Source: Actinomycetota bacterium
GTDB lineage: Bacteria > Actinomycetota > Actinomycetes > Nanopelagicales > Nanopelagicaceae
Direction of reading: 5' to 3'
NCBI GenBank assembly: GCA_026392825.1
Contig: JAPLBF010000028.1
Span: 1-57,167, forward strand
Length of the DNA stretch: 57,167 nt
This document shows positions 28,501 to 37,091 of this stretch, one piece after another; positions within the stretch are counted from its first letter, which is position 1, and each line of letters begins with the position of its first letter. Below the pieces are notes generated by a model. The model had not been told where the DNA came from. It searched no databases and saw only the letters and a program-made list of their open reading frames with translations. Both the position numbers and the translations under genes were made by a program.

Positions 28501-28706
28501 AATACATCTTTAAAGACGCGCGCTTCGATGTGGTGAGTACCAGGCATGCCATTTGCGGTCGGTGGACCTTCATAGAAAGTCCAAGGCGCAGCGTCCTGGC
28601 GGGCAGCAGTGCTAGCTTCAAAGATTGCGTGTTCGCGCCAGAAATCCAAGATCGAACGCTCCATTGCTGGGAGGTCGATTTGAGCAGGAACTGGGCGAAT
28701 TGTCAT
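25596..28706 (-). CDS. ileS: Isoleucyl-tRNA synthetase
   Basis: This 1036-residue class I synthetase charges tRNA-Ile in the cytoplasm. The HIGH-box equivalent is GTHH (residues 56-59) and the KMSKS equivalent is RKMSKHLGN near residue 598. The CP1 editing domain lies between (for example VWTTTPWTLVSNTAIAV), followed by PYCPRCGTGLSDHE, a probable zinc-binding segment. GTHH/GIHH forms are typical of the eukaryote-like IleRS2 class found in actinobacteria, which is known for natural mupirocin tolerance. It is the only large minus-strand gene in the centre of the window. Confidence 0.95.
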   Translation of the reverse strand: MTIRPVPAQIDLPAMERSILDFWREHAIFEASTAARQDAAPWTFYEGPPTANGMPGTHHIEARVFKDVFPRYQTMKGKYVTRKAGWDCHGLPVEIAVEKELGFTGKGDIEKYGIAAFNDKCRDSVTRHVDAFTNMTNRMGFWVDFDQAYWTMAPEYVESVWWSLKEIWKKGLLVQDHRVAPYCPRCGTGLSDHELAQGYETVTDPSVYVRFPVTSGELADLGAALLVWTTTPWTLVSNTAIAVNSDVDYVVAEVIVDDNREVLVVAEPLISALSGEIKILKTIKGKDLERVTYKRPLDLIDIPDSHFVVLANYVTTEDGTGLVHQSPAFGADDLAVCRAYGLPVVNPIAPNGTFLSDVPLVGGLFFKDADKTLVKELKSRGVLYKHQPYEHPYPHCWRCHTALIYYAQPSWYIRTTSIKDELIRENNQTDWHPETIKTGRYGDWLNNNIDWALSRNRYWGTPLPIWRCEEKHEVCVDSLKELGALAGKELSNLDPHRPFVDDITFPCATCNKEMVRVPEVIDCWYDSGAMPFAQWGYPHKPGSVEKFKAAYPADFICEAIDQTRGWFYTLMTIGTLVFDKSSYKSVLCLGHILDKDGRKMSKHLGNVIEPISLMDQHGADAVRWYMLAAGSPWSARRVGHDAISDVVRKTLLTYWNTISFHTLYAQSSNFDISQIPPVKDRSMMDHWILSELNALIAEVDLAYEEFDSQSAGKALARFIDDLSNWYVRRSRRRFWDGDLAALGTLHECLVTLTQLLSPMVPFITEHVWQEVVKPADANAADSVHLTDFPVAAKELINTELNAQVAMTRRVVELGRAARAESAIKIRQPLQRALISAPGWAKLPSDMREQIADELNVIDLADIADADGDLVNISVKANFKSLGAKYGKDVQEISKAIAALDATTLVKTLRTSASTKVATWEIELGDLVVTEVPKSGWMVASHEGESVALDLALSQTLIDAGNVREVIRYIQERRKGDGFEISDRIKVRWNADAAIVAAVSQSASHISDEVLALEFTHDQSLPSGDNDLQISAVLVKA

Positions 28707-28715
28707 AAGGGGGAG

Positions 28716-28721
28716 AGTCTA
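28716..28721 (-). promoter_or_regulatory. Candidate -10 box of ileS
   Basis: On the complement TAGACT lies nine bases before the ileS ATG, leaving room for a leader of only two or three bases. The gap is pyrimidine rich and has no ribosome site. The whole space to the divergent gene is 85 bases, too short for a T-box leader. Confidence 0.35.
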
Positions 28722-28791
28722 ACGCCCGCGGGTCTTAGAGATGGTGCAGGCAATTGCGCAGTACAAAGGCAAGAAATTACTGAGGATCTGA

Positions 28792-29634
28792 GTGGCAAAG
28801 TTGGTCTTAGCGGTAAAAGCGCATAAGGTGCGCGGCGTGCCAGCAAAAAAGAAAGCCGTAGCCAAGAAAGCCGTTGTCAAGAAAGCGGCTAAAAAGGCAG
28901 TGAAGAAAGCCCCTGCCAAAAAGGTTGCGAAGAAAGTTGCAAAGAAAGCGCCGGCAAAGAAAGCTCCAGTAAAAAAAGCACCGGCTAAAAAAGCACCCGC
29001 TAAGAAAGCACCCGCTAAGAAAGCACCCGCTAAGAAAGCGCCGGTTAGACCTTTTCCTTCCAAAGTTGGAAAGACCACTCTTACGGTTGATGAGAAATCT
29101 CAGACAGTTAGTGTGGCAACAGTTGTCGCCCCAGTTGCGACACCGTTAATTGAAGAACGTCGCCTAGTAATGCCCCCACCACCGCGCCCAGTTAAGAGCG
29201 GAAAGAAAGTTGCTCCACTTAAGCCAATCAAGGCCGCCCCAACTCCAGTCACAGCTAGTGATGGGGAAGCGCCTTGGTCTGCCGCTGAGTTAAAGGCGAT
29301 TCGTACTGAGATTGCTAAAGATTTAGCCCGTTTGCAGAAAGAACTCGCTGTGGTTGAAGCAGAGATGAATGAGTTGATTTCGGATTCTGGTGAAGGCGCT
29401 GGCGATGATCAAGCAGATTCCGGAACTAAAACTTTCGAACGTGAGCACGAGATGTCACTAGTAATAAATGCACGTGACATGGTTTTGCAAACAGAACGTG
29501 CGCTAGATCGCATCGACAATAAGACTTACGGTAATTGTGAAGAATGCGGCAATGCCATCGGCAAGGCGCGCCTACAAGTTTTCCCACGAGCAACTCTCTG
29601 CATGATTTGCAAGCAGAAGGAAGAGCGGCGCTAA
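28792..29634 (+). CDS. Lysine-rich DksA/TraR-type zinc finger protein
   Basis: This protein of up to 280 residues has two parts. Residues about 16-88 are a lysine/alanine/proline-rich tail with AKKAP-type repeats, resembling histone H1-like or HupB-type DNA-binding tails. The C-terminal part has an acidic coiled-coil region and a DksA/TraR C4 zinc finger with cysteines 249, 252, 270 and 273 (CEECGNAIG...CMIC). DksA-like proteins act in the RNA polymerase secondary channel, and here the basic tail may bind DNA or RNA. The start is uncertain: GTG at 28792 has GAGG six bases upstream, while GTG at 28837 has AAGG and gives MPAKKKAVAKK, a more familiar N-terminus. Confidence 0.85.
   Translation: MAKLVLAVKAHKVRGVPAKKKAVAKKAVVKKAAKKAVKKAPAKKVAKKVAKKAPAKKAPVKKAPAKKAPAKKAPAKKAPAKKAPVRPFPSKVGKTTLTVDEKSQTVSVATVVAPVATPLIEERRLVMPPPPRPVKSGKKVAPLKPIKAAPTPVTASDGEAPWSAAELKAIRTEIAKDLARLQKELAVVEAEMNELISDSGEGAGDDQADSGTKTFEREHEMSLVINARDMVLQTERALDRIDNKTYGNCEECGNAIGKARLQVFPRATLCMICKQKEERR
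28948..29037 (+). repeat. Six 15-base tandem repeats inside the lysine-rich gene
   Basis: Units of 15 bases encode the pentapeptide APAKK or APVKK. The last three (28993-29007, 29008-29022, 29023-29037) are identical copies of GCACCCGCTAAGAAA, and three diverged copies precede them. Identity at synonymous positions points to recent slippage, so copy number probably varies between strains. Confidence 0.88.
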
Positions 29635-29635
29635 A

Positions 29636-30118
29636 GTGCGCCAACTTTCTACACACTGGAAAAGACTTTATACGATCGCGTGGGCGGTCTGGCTACTAGA
29701 TTTTGCAACAAAGAGTTGGGCTCTCAATACACTCGATTCTAGAAATCCAGTTAAATTACTTGGCAACTTTCTCCAATTGACTCTGCTTAAAAATTCTGGT
29801 GCCGCCTTCAGTTTGGCGCAAGGCGCCACGATTGTCTTCACTTTCTTTGCAATTCTGGTTGTCGCCGCAATTGCGTATTACTCAACAAAGATCACTTCTT
29901 TTGGTTGGTCAATCGTTCTTGGACTTGCCCTAGGTGGAATCCTCGGAAACCTATCCGATCGTATTTTCCGCGCTCCTGGTTTCTTTACCGGACACGTAAT
30001 TGACTGGATTCAACTGCCGAATTGGCCGGTATTTAACTTGGCAGATACCGCTATTGTGGTTGCAGCATCAATTGCAGTCATACTTTCAATCCGTAACATT
30101 TCACCGATAGGGGCTTAA
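29636..30118 (+). CDS. lspA: Lipoprotein signal peptidase II
   Basis: This 160-residue membrane aspartyl protease removes signal peptides from prolipoproteins after Lgt modification. It has four membrane segments and the family motifs LLKNSGAAFSL (51-61), GGILGNLSDR (100-109), HVIDW with Asp123 and FNLADTAI with Asp137, the two catalytic aspartates. It starts at a GTG one base after the preceding stop. The partner enzyme Lgt is encoded at 45821. Confidence 0.93.
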   Translation: MRQLSTHWKRLYTIAWAVWLLDFATKSWALNTLDSRNPVKLLGNFLQLTLLKNSGAAFSLAQGATIVFTFFAILVVAAIAYYSTKITSFGWSIVLGLALGGILGNLSDRIFRAPGFFTGHVIDWIQLPNWPVFNLADTAIVVAASIAVILSIRNISPIGA

Positions 30119-31057
30119 ATGTCACGCGAAGCGCGCACGTTAAGTGTTCCCGAAGGTGTCGCCGGCGAACGCATAGATAGCGCACTTACTCGCGTGCTTG
30201 GTCTATCACGCACCACAATTGTTCGTCTCTTAGAAGATGGCGATATCCGCACCAGCGGTCGAGTAATGGCGAAGTCAGAGCGAGTAACCAGCGGACAAGT
30301 CATTGATGTTTTAATGCCAGAGCCGCTAAATCAAGATCCAATTCCGTTGACTCCGCTAGATGGTTTACGAGTTGTCTACGATGACGAAGATATTATTGTT
30401 GTAGATAAACCCGTTGGATGCGCTGCTCACCCAAGTCCAGGTTGGATGGGCCCAACAGTTGTTGGCGCGCTCACTGCTGCGGGTTACACAATTTCTACTT
30501 CTGGGCCAGCTGAAAGAGCGGGCATCGTGCATCGCCTCGATGTCGGCACAAGCGGATTAATGATCGTCGCAAAAACTGACCGCGCCTATACAACTCTTAA
30601 GGATGCATTTCGGGATCATGCAGTCGAAAAGATTTATCACGCTTTAGTGCAAGGCCATATGGATCCTGTTACCGGAACTATTGATGCGCCAATTGATCGC
30701 CACCCTAAAGAAGATCATCGCTTCGCAGTTGTCGCCGAAGGTAAAGAAAGCATCACGCACTATGAAGTAATTGAATTTTACAGATCTGTCTCTCTGGTTA
30801 AAGTTGAACTTGAAACTGGACGCACTCATCAAATCCGCGTTCACTTTTCTGCTTTAAACCACCCACTCGTTGGTGATACGACATACGGCGCCGATCCGGT
30901 ACTTGGTAAATCATTAAAAATGTCGCGTCCGTGGCTACACGCCCTTGAACTTCGCTTTGCCCATCCCGTAACTAAAGAACCCTTGGTTTTTAACGCTCCC
31001 TATGCACCTGACCTTCAGGCTTGCTTGGCGTTGCTCTCCGATGCGGTTCTGCCTTAA
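30119..31057 (+). CDS. RluA/RluD-family 23S rRNA pseudouridine synthase
   Basis: This 312-residue enzyme isomerises uridines in 23S rRNA. It has an S4 RNA-binding domain (about residues 16-65) and a catalytic domain with the motif HRLDVGTSGLM, where Asp141 is the catalytic residue, followed by GRTHQIRVHF and HPLVGDTTYG. It is most like RluD (helix 69 modification), but target sites cannot be set from sequence. The ATG directly follows the lspA stop. The lspA-rluD-dnaE order is common in actinobacteria. Confidence 0.92.
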   Translation: MSREARTLSVPEGVAGERIDSALTRVLGLSRTTIVRLLEDGDIRTSGRVMAKSERVTSGQVIDVLMPEPLNQDPIPLTPLDGLRVVYDDEDIIVVDKPVGCAAHPSPGWMGPTVVGALTAAGYTISTSGPAERAGIVHRLDVGTSGLMIVAKTDRAYTTLKDAFRDHAVEKIYHALVQGHMDPVTGTIDAPIDRHPKEDHRFAVVAEGKESITHYEVIEFYRSVSLVKVELETGRTHQIRVHFSALNHPLVGDTTYGADPVLGKSLKMSRPWLHALELRFAHPVTKEPLVFNAPYAPDLQACLALLSDAVLP

Positions 31058-31087
31058 CCGATAGCCAACCACTAACATTGAGAAACT

Positions 31088-34000
31088 GTGACGACCGCGA
31101 ACCCAAAACCTGCGATGAGTAAAAAAGACTCTTTCGTACATCTGCACGTTCATACCGAGTATTCGATGCTCGATGGTGCAGCGCGAGTTGGCGATTTAGT
31201 AGAAGAAGTAGCGCGCCAGGAAATGCCGGCGATCGCTATGACTGATCACGGAAATGTCTTTGGTGCATTTGATTTTTATAAACAAGCAACTAAGGCTGGC
31301 GTAAAACCTATTATTGGTATTGAAGCCTACGTTGCTCCTGAATCGCGCTTTGATAAGAAGCGCGTGCAATGGGCCAGCGGTGGAGATGACGATGTCTCAG
31401 GGGGCGGTGCATATACCCACATGACAATCCTCGCCGAAAATAACCACGGTTTAAAGAATTTGTTTCGACTCTCTTCTCTGGCATCCCTTGAAGGCTATTA
31501 CTACAAGCCGCGCATGGACCGTGAGTTACTCTCGCAATATGCAGATGGGTTGATCGCAACCACAGGATGTCCTGGTGGCGAAATTCAAACGCGTTTGCGT
31601 ATGGGAAATTATAAAGATGCGATGCGTGCCGCAAGTGATTACCGCGATATCTTCGGTGCAAACAATTTCTTCTTGGAGCTAATGGACCACGGAATTGACG
31701 TGGAAACCCGAGTCAAGGAAGATCTACTTAAATTAGGACGCGAACTTAAGTTACCGCTACTTGCCACAAATGATCTTCACTACACCCACCACGCCGACGC
31801 GGCTGCACATGCTGCCTTGCTCTGTGTGCAATCAGGTACAACGCTGGCAGATCCAAAGCGCTTTAAATTCGATAATGATGAATTTTACTTAAAGACGCCG
31901 GCGCAAATGCGCGAAATCTTCCGAGATATCCCCGAAGCCTGCGATAACACCTTATTGATTGCCGAACGCTGCAATGTAAAACTTCGTGAAGATGAAAATT
32001 TGATGCCCGCATTCGCAGTTCCGGCGGGAGAAAGTGAAGATAGCTGGCTGCGCAAAGAAGCCGAACGTGGCCTTATCGCTAAATTTGGTGAAGAGGTTTC
32101 CGAAAAACATAAAGAGCGTTTGAATTACGAATTAGATGTAATGCTAAAGATGGGCTTTCCCGGTTACTTCTTAGTTGTCGCAGACTTGGTCGCTCACGCT
32201 AAAAAAGTTGGAATCCGCGTTGGTCCAGGACGTGGTTCAGCAGCTGGCTCACTGGTTGCCTATGTATTAGGAATTACCGGGTTAGACCCAATTGAACACG
32301 GCCTCTTATTCGAACGTTTTCTAAATCCAGAACGTATTTCTATGCCGGATATCGACTTGGACTTTGACGAACGTCGCCGCAGCGAAATGATTAAATATGC
32401 AACCGAGAAGTATGGTGAAGATCGTGTTGCCCAGATCATTACCTACGGCACAATTAAATCTAAGCAATCAATTAAAGATGCCACTCGCGTACTTGGTTAT
32501 CCGTACGTAATCGGTGAGAAGTTAACTAAAGCGCTTCCACCTTCAGTGATGGGTAAAGATATTTCACTCTCGGGAGTCTTTGATCCCAAAGATCCACGCC
32601 ACGGCGAGGCCGGTGAGTTCCGCGAGCTCTATAACTCAGATCCCGATTCAATGAAGGTTGTTGATTTAGCAAAAGGTTTGGAAGGCCTAAAGCGTCAATG
32701 GGGCGTGCACGCCGCTGGTGTAATCCTCTCGCGTGAGCCGTTACTAGATGTTATTCCGATCCATCGCCGGGAAGCAGATGGAGCAATAATTACCCAATTT
32801 GATATGGGCGCATGCGAATCAACTGGTTTGCTGAAGATGGATTTTCTTGGACTTCGCAACTTATCGGTGCTAGATGATGCACTTTTAAATATCAAAGAGA
32901 ATCAAGGCGTTGATGTAGTTCTCGAGGATCTTCCTCTTGCCGATCAGAAAACTTTCGAACTTTTATCGCGCGGCGATACTTTAGGCGTTTTCCAGCTCGA
33001 TGGTGGCCCAATGCGTGCGCTCTTGCGCAGCATGGCTCCAGATTCATTTGCAGATATTTCAGCTGTGATCGCGCTCTATCGACCTGGTCCAATGGGAGAA
33101 AATGCGCACAATAACTACGCGGACCGCAAGAATGCTCGCAAACCAGTTGAACCTATTCATCCTGAACTCTCTGAAGTTCTGCAGGAAATTTTGGGGGATA
33201 CCTACGGCTTAATTGTTTACCAAGAGCAAGTAATGGCCATTGCTCAGAAAGTTGCCGGCTTCTCACTAGGTCGCGCAGATTTATTGCGTAAGGCAATGGG
33301 TAAGAAGAATAAAGAGATTCTAGATAAAGAATATGTACCATTTGAAGCCGGTATGAAAGAAAATGGTTTCTCAACCGCAGCCATTAAACGTCTTTGGGAC
33401 GTTCTAATTCCCTTCTCAGATTACGCCTTTAACCGCGCACATAGCGCCGGCTACGGCGTAGTTTCATTTTGGACTGCATATCTAAAGGCGAATTTCCCAA
33501 CTGAATATATGGCCGCGCTCCTTACTAGCGTTCGTGATGATAAAGATAAATCTGCGCTCTATCTTTCAGAATGTCGCCGTATGGGAATTAAGGTTCTGCC
33601 ACCTGATGTGAATGAATCAAATGCCGAATACACCCCGCGCGGTGTAGATATTCGCTTCGGCCTTGCGGCAATTAGAAATGTGGGTGAAGGTGTAGTTGCC
33701 TCAATAAAGGCATCTCGAACAGCTAAAGGCGCATTCACATCTTTCGGAGATTTCCTCGCCAAGGTAGATGCGCAAGTTTGCAATAAGAAGACTATTGAAT
33801 CCTTAATTAAGGGTGGTGCTTTCGATTCTTTGCAACATCCTCGTAAAGGGTTGATGTCAATTCACCTAGAAGCAATTGACTCGGTAATTGAAACCAAGCG
33901 CGCCGAAGCCATCGGTCAATTCGATCTCTTTGGCGGCGAATCGATGACTCAAGTTGCGGGACTAGATATTGAAATTCCAACTTTCGAGTGGGATAAAACA

Positions 34001-34621
34001 ACGTTGCTAACTTTCGAACGCGAGATGCTTGGGCTCTACGTTTCCGATCATCCACTGCTTGGCGTTGAACACATTTTGCGTTCAAATACCGATATGTCTA
34101 TCAGCGCTCTGCTATCTGATGAAAGCACTCCTGATGGATTCGTGACTTTAGGTGGGCTAATAACTGGGGTGCAACGTAAAGTTTCACGCCAGGGATCTTC
34201 CTGGGCGATCGTAAGTCTGGAAGATCTAGAAGGAGCGGTTGAAGTTCTCTTCTTCTCAAATGTTTATAATCAATATGCGCTAACACTGACAGAAGATCGC
34301 GTAGTCACAGTGCGAGGACGCTTTGAACGCCGCGATGAAGTTGTTCGCTTCACTGCACTCGAGATGAAATCGCTCGATATTTCTACCGGCCCAATAGGCC
34401 CACTTCTAATCTCACTTCCTGTTTCGCAATGCACCCCACCAATCGTTGATCGCATGAAGGAAATTCTTCGCTCCCATCCTGGAAAGCGAGAGGTCCATAT
34501 GCAGATCGATGATCAAGGGGTTTTAACAACGATGAAGATCGATGCGCTGGTCACGGCATCGCCAAGTTTGAGCGCTGATCTCAAATCAATTCTTGGTCCA
34601 GATTGTCTAGTCCGCATCTAA
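31088..34621 (+). CDS. dnaE: Replicative DNA polymerase III alpha subunit DnaE1
   Basis: This 1177-residue main replicative polymerase has an intact PHP domain with HLHVHTEYSMLDGA (about residues 19-32), catalytic aspartates in MPDIDLDF (Asp421 and Asp423) and KMDFLGL (Asp585), then tau- and clamp-binding regions and an OB fold. The length fits DnaE1. The GTG at 31088 is taken, with TAACAT nine bases before it. An ATG at 31115 (MSKKDSFVHLH) is also possible since neither has a clear ribosome site. Confidence 0.95.
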   Translation: MTTANPKPAMSKKDSFVHLHVHTEYSMLDGAARVGDLVEEVARQEMPAIAMTDHGNVFGAFDFYKQATKAGVKPIIGIEAYVAPESRFDKKRVQWASGGDDDVSGGGAYTHMTILAENNHGLKNLFRLSSLASLEGYYYKPRMDRELLSQYADGLIATTGCPGGEIQTRLRMGNYKDAMRAASDYRDIFGANNFFLELMDHGIDVETRVKEDLLKLGRELKLPLLATNDLHYTHHADAAAHAALLCVQSGTTLADPKRFKFDNDEFYLKTPAQMREIFRDIPEACDNTLLIAERCNVKLREDENLMPAFAVPAGESEDSWLRKEAERGLIAKFGEEVSEKHKERLNYELDVMLKMGFPGYFLVVADLVAHAKKVGIRVGPGRGSAAGSLVAYVLGITGLDPIEHGLLFERFLNPERISMPDIDLDFDERRRSEMIKYATEKYGEDRVAQIITYGTIKSKQSIKDATRVLGYPYVIGEKLTKALPPSVMGKDISLSGVFDPKDPRHGEAGEFRELYNSDPDSMKVVDLAKGLEGLKRQWGVHAAGVILSREPLLDVIPIHRREADGAIITQFDMGACESTGLLKMDFLGLRNLSVLDDALLNIKENQGVDVVLEDLPLADQKTFELLSRGDTLGVFQLDGGPMRALLRSMAPDSFADISAVIALYRPGPMGENAHNNYADRKNARKPVEPIHPELSEVLQEILGDTYGLIVYQEQVMAIAQKVAGFSLGRADLLRKAMGKKNKEILDKEYVPFEAGMKENGFSTAAIKRLWDVLIPFSDYAFNRAHSAGYGVVSFWTAYLKANFPTEYMAALLTSVRDDKDKSALYLSECRRMGIKVLPPDVNESNAEYTPRGVDIRFGLAAIRNVGEGVVASIKASRTAKGAFTSFGDFLAKVDAQVCNKKTIESLIKGGAFDSLQHPRKGLMSIHLEAIDSVIETKRAEAIGQFDLFGGESMTQVAGLDIEIPTFEWDKTTLLTFEREMLGLYVSDHPLLGVEHILRSNTDMSISALLSDESTPDGFVTLGGLITGVQRKVSRQGSSWAIVSLEDLEGAVEVLFFSNVYNQYALTLTEDRVVTVRGRFERRDEVVRFTALEMKSLDISTGPIGPLLISLPVSQCTPPIVDRMKEILRSHPGKREVHMQIDDQGVLTTMKIDALVTASPSLSADLKSILGPDCLVRI

Positions 34622-34665
34622 CCTGAGTATCTTTTATTAAGGCGCGGCAATAATTACCTAACCGT

Positions 34666-34671
34666 TAGACT
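34666..34671 (+). promoter_or_regulatory. -10 box of the his-trp operon, leaderless type
   Basis: TAGACT is followed by TCACTC and then the hisD ATG at 34678, a six-base gap with no ribosome site. It is the only promoter-like element found in the 56 bases between dnaE and hisD. No leader peptide or attenuator fits in this space. Confidence 0.55.
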
Positions 34672-34677
34672 TCACTC

Positions 34678-35985
34678 ATGATTCGCACGCTCGATTTACG
34701 TGGCCAAGCCTTGAGTAAGGCTGGCTATCAAAGGGCAATCCCGCGTGCATCACTTGACATCGCAACTGCGATGCGCACCATTGAACCAATTCTGGAACGT
34801 GTGAAAAATGGTAGCGAGTCAGATCTTATGAATCTGGCGCAAGAGTTTGATGGAGTCAGACCAGCATCCATTCGCGTCAGCCAAAGCGATCTAGATGTAG
34901 CTCTTACAAATTTAGATCCCGCAGTTCGCATTGCGTTAGAACTTTCAATTTCTCGAATTCGCAAAGTACACCAGGATCAGATTCGAACAGATAAAAGCAC
35001 CAAAGTTGTAGACGGCGGAGTTGTGACTGAACGCTGGATTCCAGTAGATCGGGTTGGCTTGTACGTTCCCGGTGGGCGCGCTGTTTATCCAAGTAGCGTG
35101 TTAATGAATGTGATCCCAGCACAAATTGCAGAAGTTTCGAGTATCGCTGTTGCCTCACCGCCACAGAAAGAGTTTGGGGGCTTGCCGCACCCAACAATTT
35201 TGGCTGCATGCGCACTTCTTGGAATAACTGAGGTTTATGCAATCGGGGGAGCACAAGCAATTGCACTCTTTGCTTACGGAATGGAAGGTCTCTCCGAAAA
35301 ATGTGATCTAGTCACAGGTCCAGGAAACATTTATGTCGCCGCTGCCAAGCGCGCTCTAAGAGGTGTGATCGGAATTGATTCTGAAGCGGGACCAACCGAG
35401 ATTGCTATTTTGGCAGATGAGAGCGCTATCGCTGCAGATGTAGCAGCAGATTTGATTAGTCAGGCAGAACACGATGTTATTGCGGCTGCAGTTTTAGTAA
35501 CAACATCTACTGACTTGGCCGCTCAAGTTGCTAAAGAGCTAGAAATTAGAGTTGCGGCGACCAAGCACAGTAAACGAATTAGTGAGGCGCTCTCTGGCAT
35601 TCAGTCAGCGATTGTCTTAGTAGATTCAATATCGCAAGGCTTGGATGTAGTAAATGCTTACGCCGCTGAACATTTAGAGATTCAAACCGCTAACGCTGCG
35701 GGGGATGCACTCAAAATCCGTAACGCTGGCGCAGTCTTTATCGGTCGTTATTCCCCAGTTTCACTTGGAGATTACTCCGCGGGCTCTAATCACGTCTTGC
35801 CCACAGGGGGATGTGCTTGTCACAGCAGCGGGCTTTCTGTGCAAACTTTTCTGCGGGGCATTCATTACATTGAATACAGCAAAGATGCTTTCACAGAGTT
35901 GGTTCCGACGGTGATCACTCTGGCAAATTCTGAAGATTTACCCGCGCATGGTGAAGCGATGTCGGCACGTTTGGAAAATCAATGA
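34678..35985 (+). CDS. hisD: Histidinol dehydrogenase
   Basis: This 435-residue zinc enzyme performs the last two NAD-dependent oxidations of histidine synthesis. Seen are the nucleotide region [16 protein letters not shown] (about residues 213-228), the zinc ligands in SQAEHDVIA (about 259-267) and the [14 protein letters not shown] segment (about 365-378). It is the first gene of the his operon and overlaps hisC by ATGA. Confidence 0.95.
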   Translation: MIRTLDLRGQALSKAGYQRAIPRASLDIATAMRTIEPILERVKNGSESDLMNLAQEFDGVRPASIRVSQSDLDVALTNLDPAVRIALELSISRIRKVHQDQIRTDKSTKVVDGGVVTERWIPVDRVGLYVPGGRAVYPSSVLMNVIPAQIAEVSSIAVASPPQKEFGGLPHPTILAACALLGITEVYAIGGAQAIALFAYGMEGLSEKCDLVTGPGNIYVAAAKRALRGVIGIDSEAGPTEIAILADESAIAADVAADLISQAEHDVIAAAVLVTTSTDLAAQVAKELEIRVAATKHSKRISEALSGIQSAIVLVDSISQGLDVVNAYAAEHLEIQTANAAGDALKIRNAGAVFIGRYSPVSLGDYSAGSNHVLPTGGCACHSSGLSVQTFLRGIHYIEYSKDAFTELVPTVITLANSEDLPAHGEAMSARLENQ

Positions 35986-37091
35986 GCGAGAAAAATTGGC
36001 CAAACTGGCTGCCACTGCGCGAAGATTTAGCGCCGCTTTCGCCATATGGTGCGCCACAAGTACCAGCCGAAGCAACGCTAAATACAAATGAGAATCCTTA
36101 TGCGCCATCTCCTGCACTAGCTAAAGCGATCGCTGATCGTGTCCAACAAGTTGCGCTTAATTTAAATCGATATCCAGATCGCGACGCAAATTCTTTGCGC
36201 CACGCACTTGCATCGTTTGTTAACAATCTTTCAAAGACATCTTTTGGTTCAGATCAAGTGTGGGCAGCCAACGGTAGTAACGAAATAATTCAATCGCTTT
36301 TCATGGCATTTGGCGACCGGCCCGCTCTTGGATTCACGCCTTCCTATTCGATGCACCCGCTAATCGCCAAAGTTATTGGAGTGAACTGGAACGACGGTGG
36401 TCGTCGTGCAGATTTTTCACTTGACCTTGCTAAAGCGAAATCAGATATATCTGCCATAAAACCAGCGCTAACTTTTATTACATCCCCAAATAACCCAACT
36501 GGAACGACAGTTACTCTTGAGGAAATTTCAGAGTTGGCCGATGCTGCGGGAAAGATTTACGGCTTACTTATAGTCGATGAGGCATATGCCGAATTTTCAA
36601 ACCAGCCTTCCGCGGTAACGTTAATTGGAAAATATCCCAATCTGGTCGTCATCCGCACAATGAGCAAAGCGTTCGCTTTCGCTGGAGCTCGCTTGGGATA
36701 TTTGATTGCAGATCCAGAAGTAGTTTCAGCGATGTTCTTAGTTCGCCTTCCTTATCACTTGAGTTCGCTAACGCAGGCGGCGGCAGAAGTGGCGCTGGAA
36801 TTTGAAAAAGAACTGCTCGGCACCGTGTCATCTCTTATCGAATCTAGAAAGATAGTTGCATCCGAATTAGAGAAGATGGGTTTGCAGGTTATTCCCAGCC
36901 AAGCCAACTTTCTGCTCTTTGCTGGATTTAGCCAAGAACCTTCACAGCTGTGGCGTCAGTTGCTAGATCGCGGCGTTCTCATTCGAGATGTGGGATTATT
37001 GGGTCACCTACGAATGACTATTGGCAATGAGGCCGAGAACCAGAAATTTATCGCCGCCCTGCAAGAAATCTTGAATGGAGAAAGCCAATGA
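35982..37091 (+). CDS. hisC: Histidinol-phosphate aminotransferase
   Basis: This 369-residue PLP enzyme converts imidazole-acetol phosphate to histidinol phosphate with glutamate as donor. The Schiff-base lysine is Lys229 in [17 protein letters not shown]. The early [14 protein letters not shown] segment (about 33-46) and [10 protein letters not shown] (about 168-177) are typical of HisC-type class II aminotransferases. It overlaps both hisD and hisB. Confidence 0.95.
   Translation: MSEKNWPNWLPLREDLAPLSPYGAPQVPAEATLNTNENPYAPSPALAKAIADRVQQVALNLNRYPDRDANSLRHALASFVNNLSKTSFGSDQVWAANGSNEIIQSLFMAFGDRPALGFTPSYSMHPLIAKVIGVNWNDGGRRADFSLDLAKAKSDISAIKPALTFITSPNNPTGTTVTLEEISELADAAGKIYGLLIVDEAYAEFSNQPSAVTLIGKYPNLVVIRTMSKAFAFAGARLGYLIADPEVVSAMFLVRLPYHLSSLTQAAAEVALEFEKELLGTVSSLIESRKIVASELEKMGLQVIPSQANFLLFAGFSQEPSQLWRQLLDRGVLIRDVGLLGHLRMTIGNEAENQKFIAALQEILNGESQ

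Noticed and set aside
28707-28791. T-box leader upstream of ileS
   Set aside because: The gap to the divergent gene is only 85 bases and contains neither a T-box sequence nor a specifier stem; the promoter lies nine bases from the ATG.
28948-29037. Short tandem repeats considered as a CRISPR-like array
   Set aside because: The repeats are in frame within a coding region, adjacent without spacers, and encode a known type of basic tail.
28719-29078. Minus-strand open frame with AGAFLAGAF repeats
   Set aside because: It is the exact complement of the lysine-rich AKKAP repeats, so the apparent repeat protein is a mirror image of the real gene.
34622-34677. Histidine attenuator before hisD
   Set aside because: There is no short frame with histidine codons and no terminator; the 56-base gap is too short and the -10 box is six bases from the ATG.
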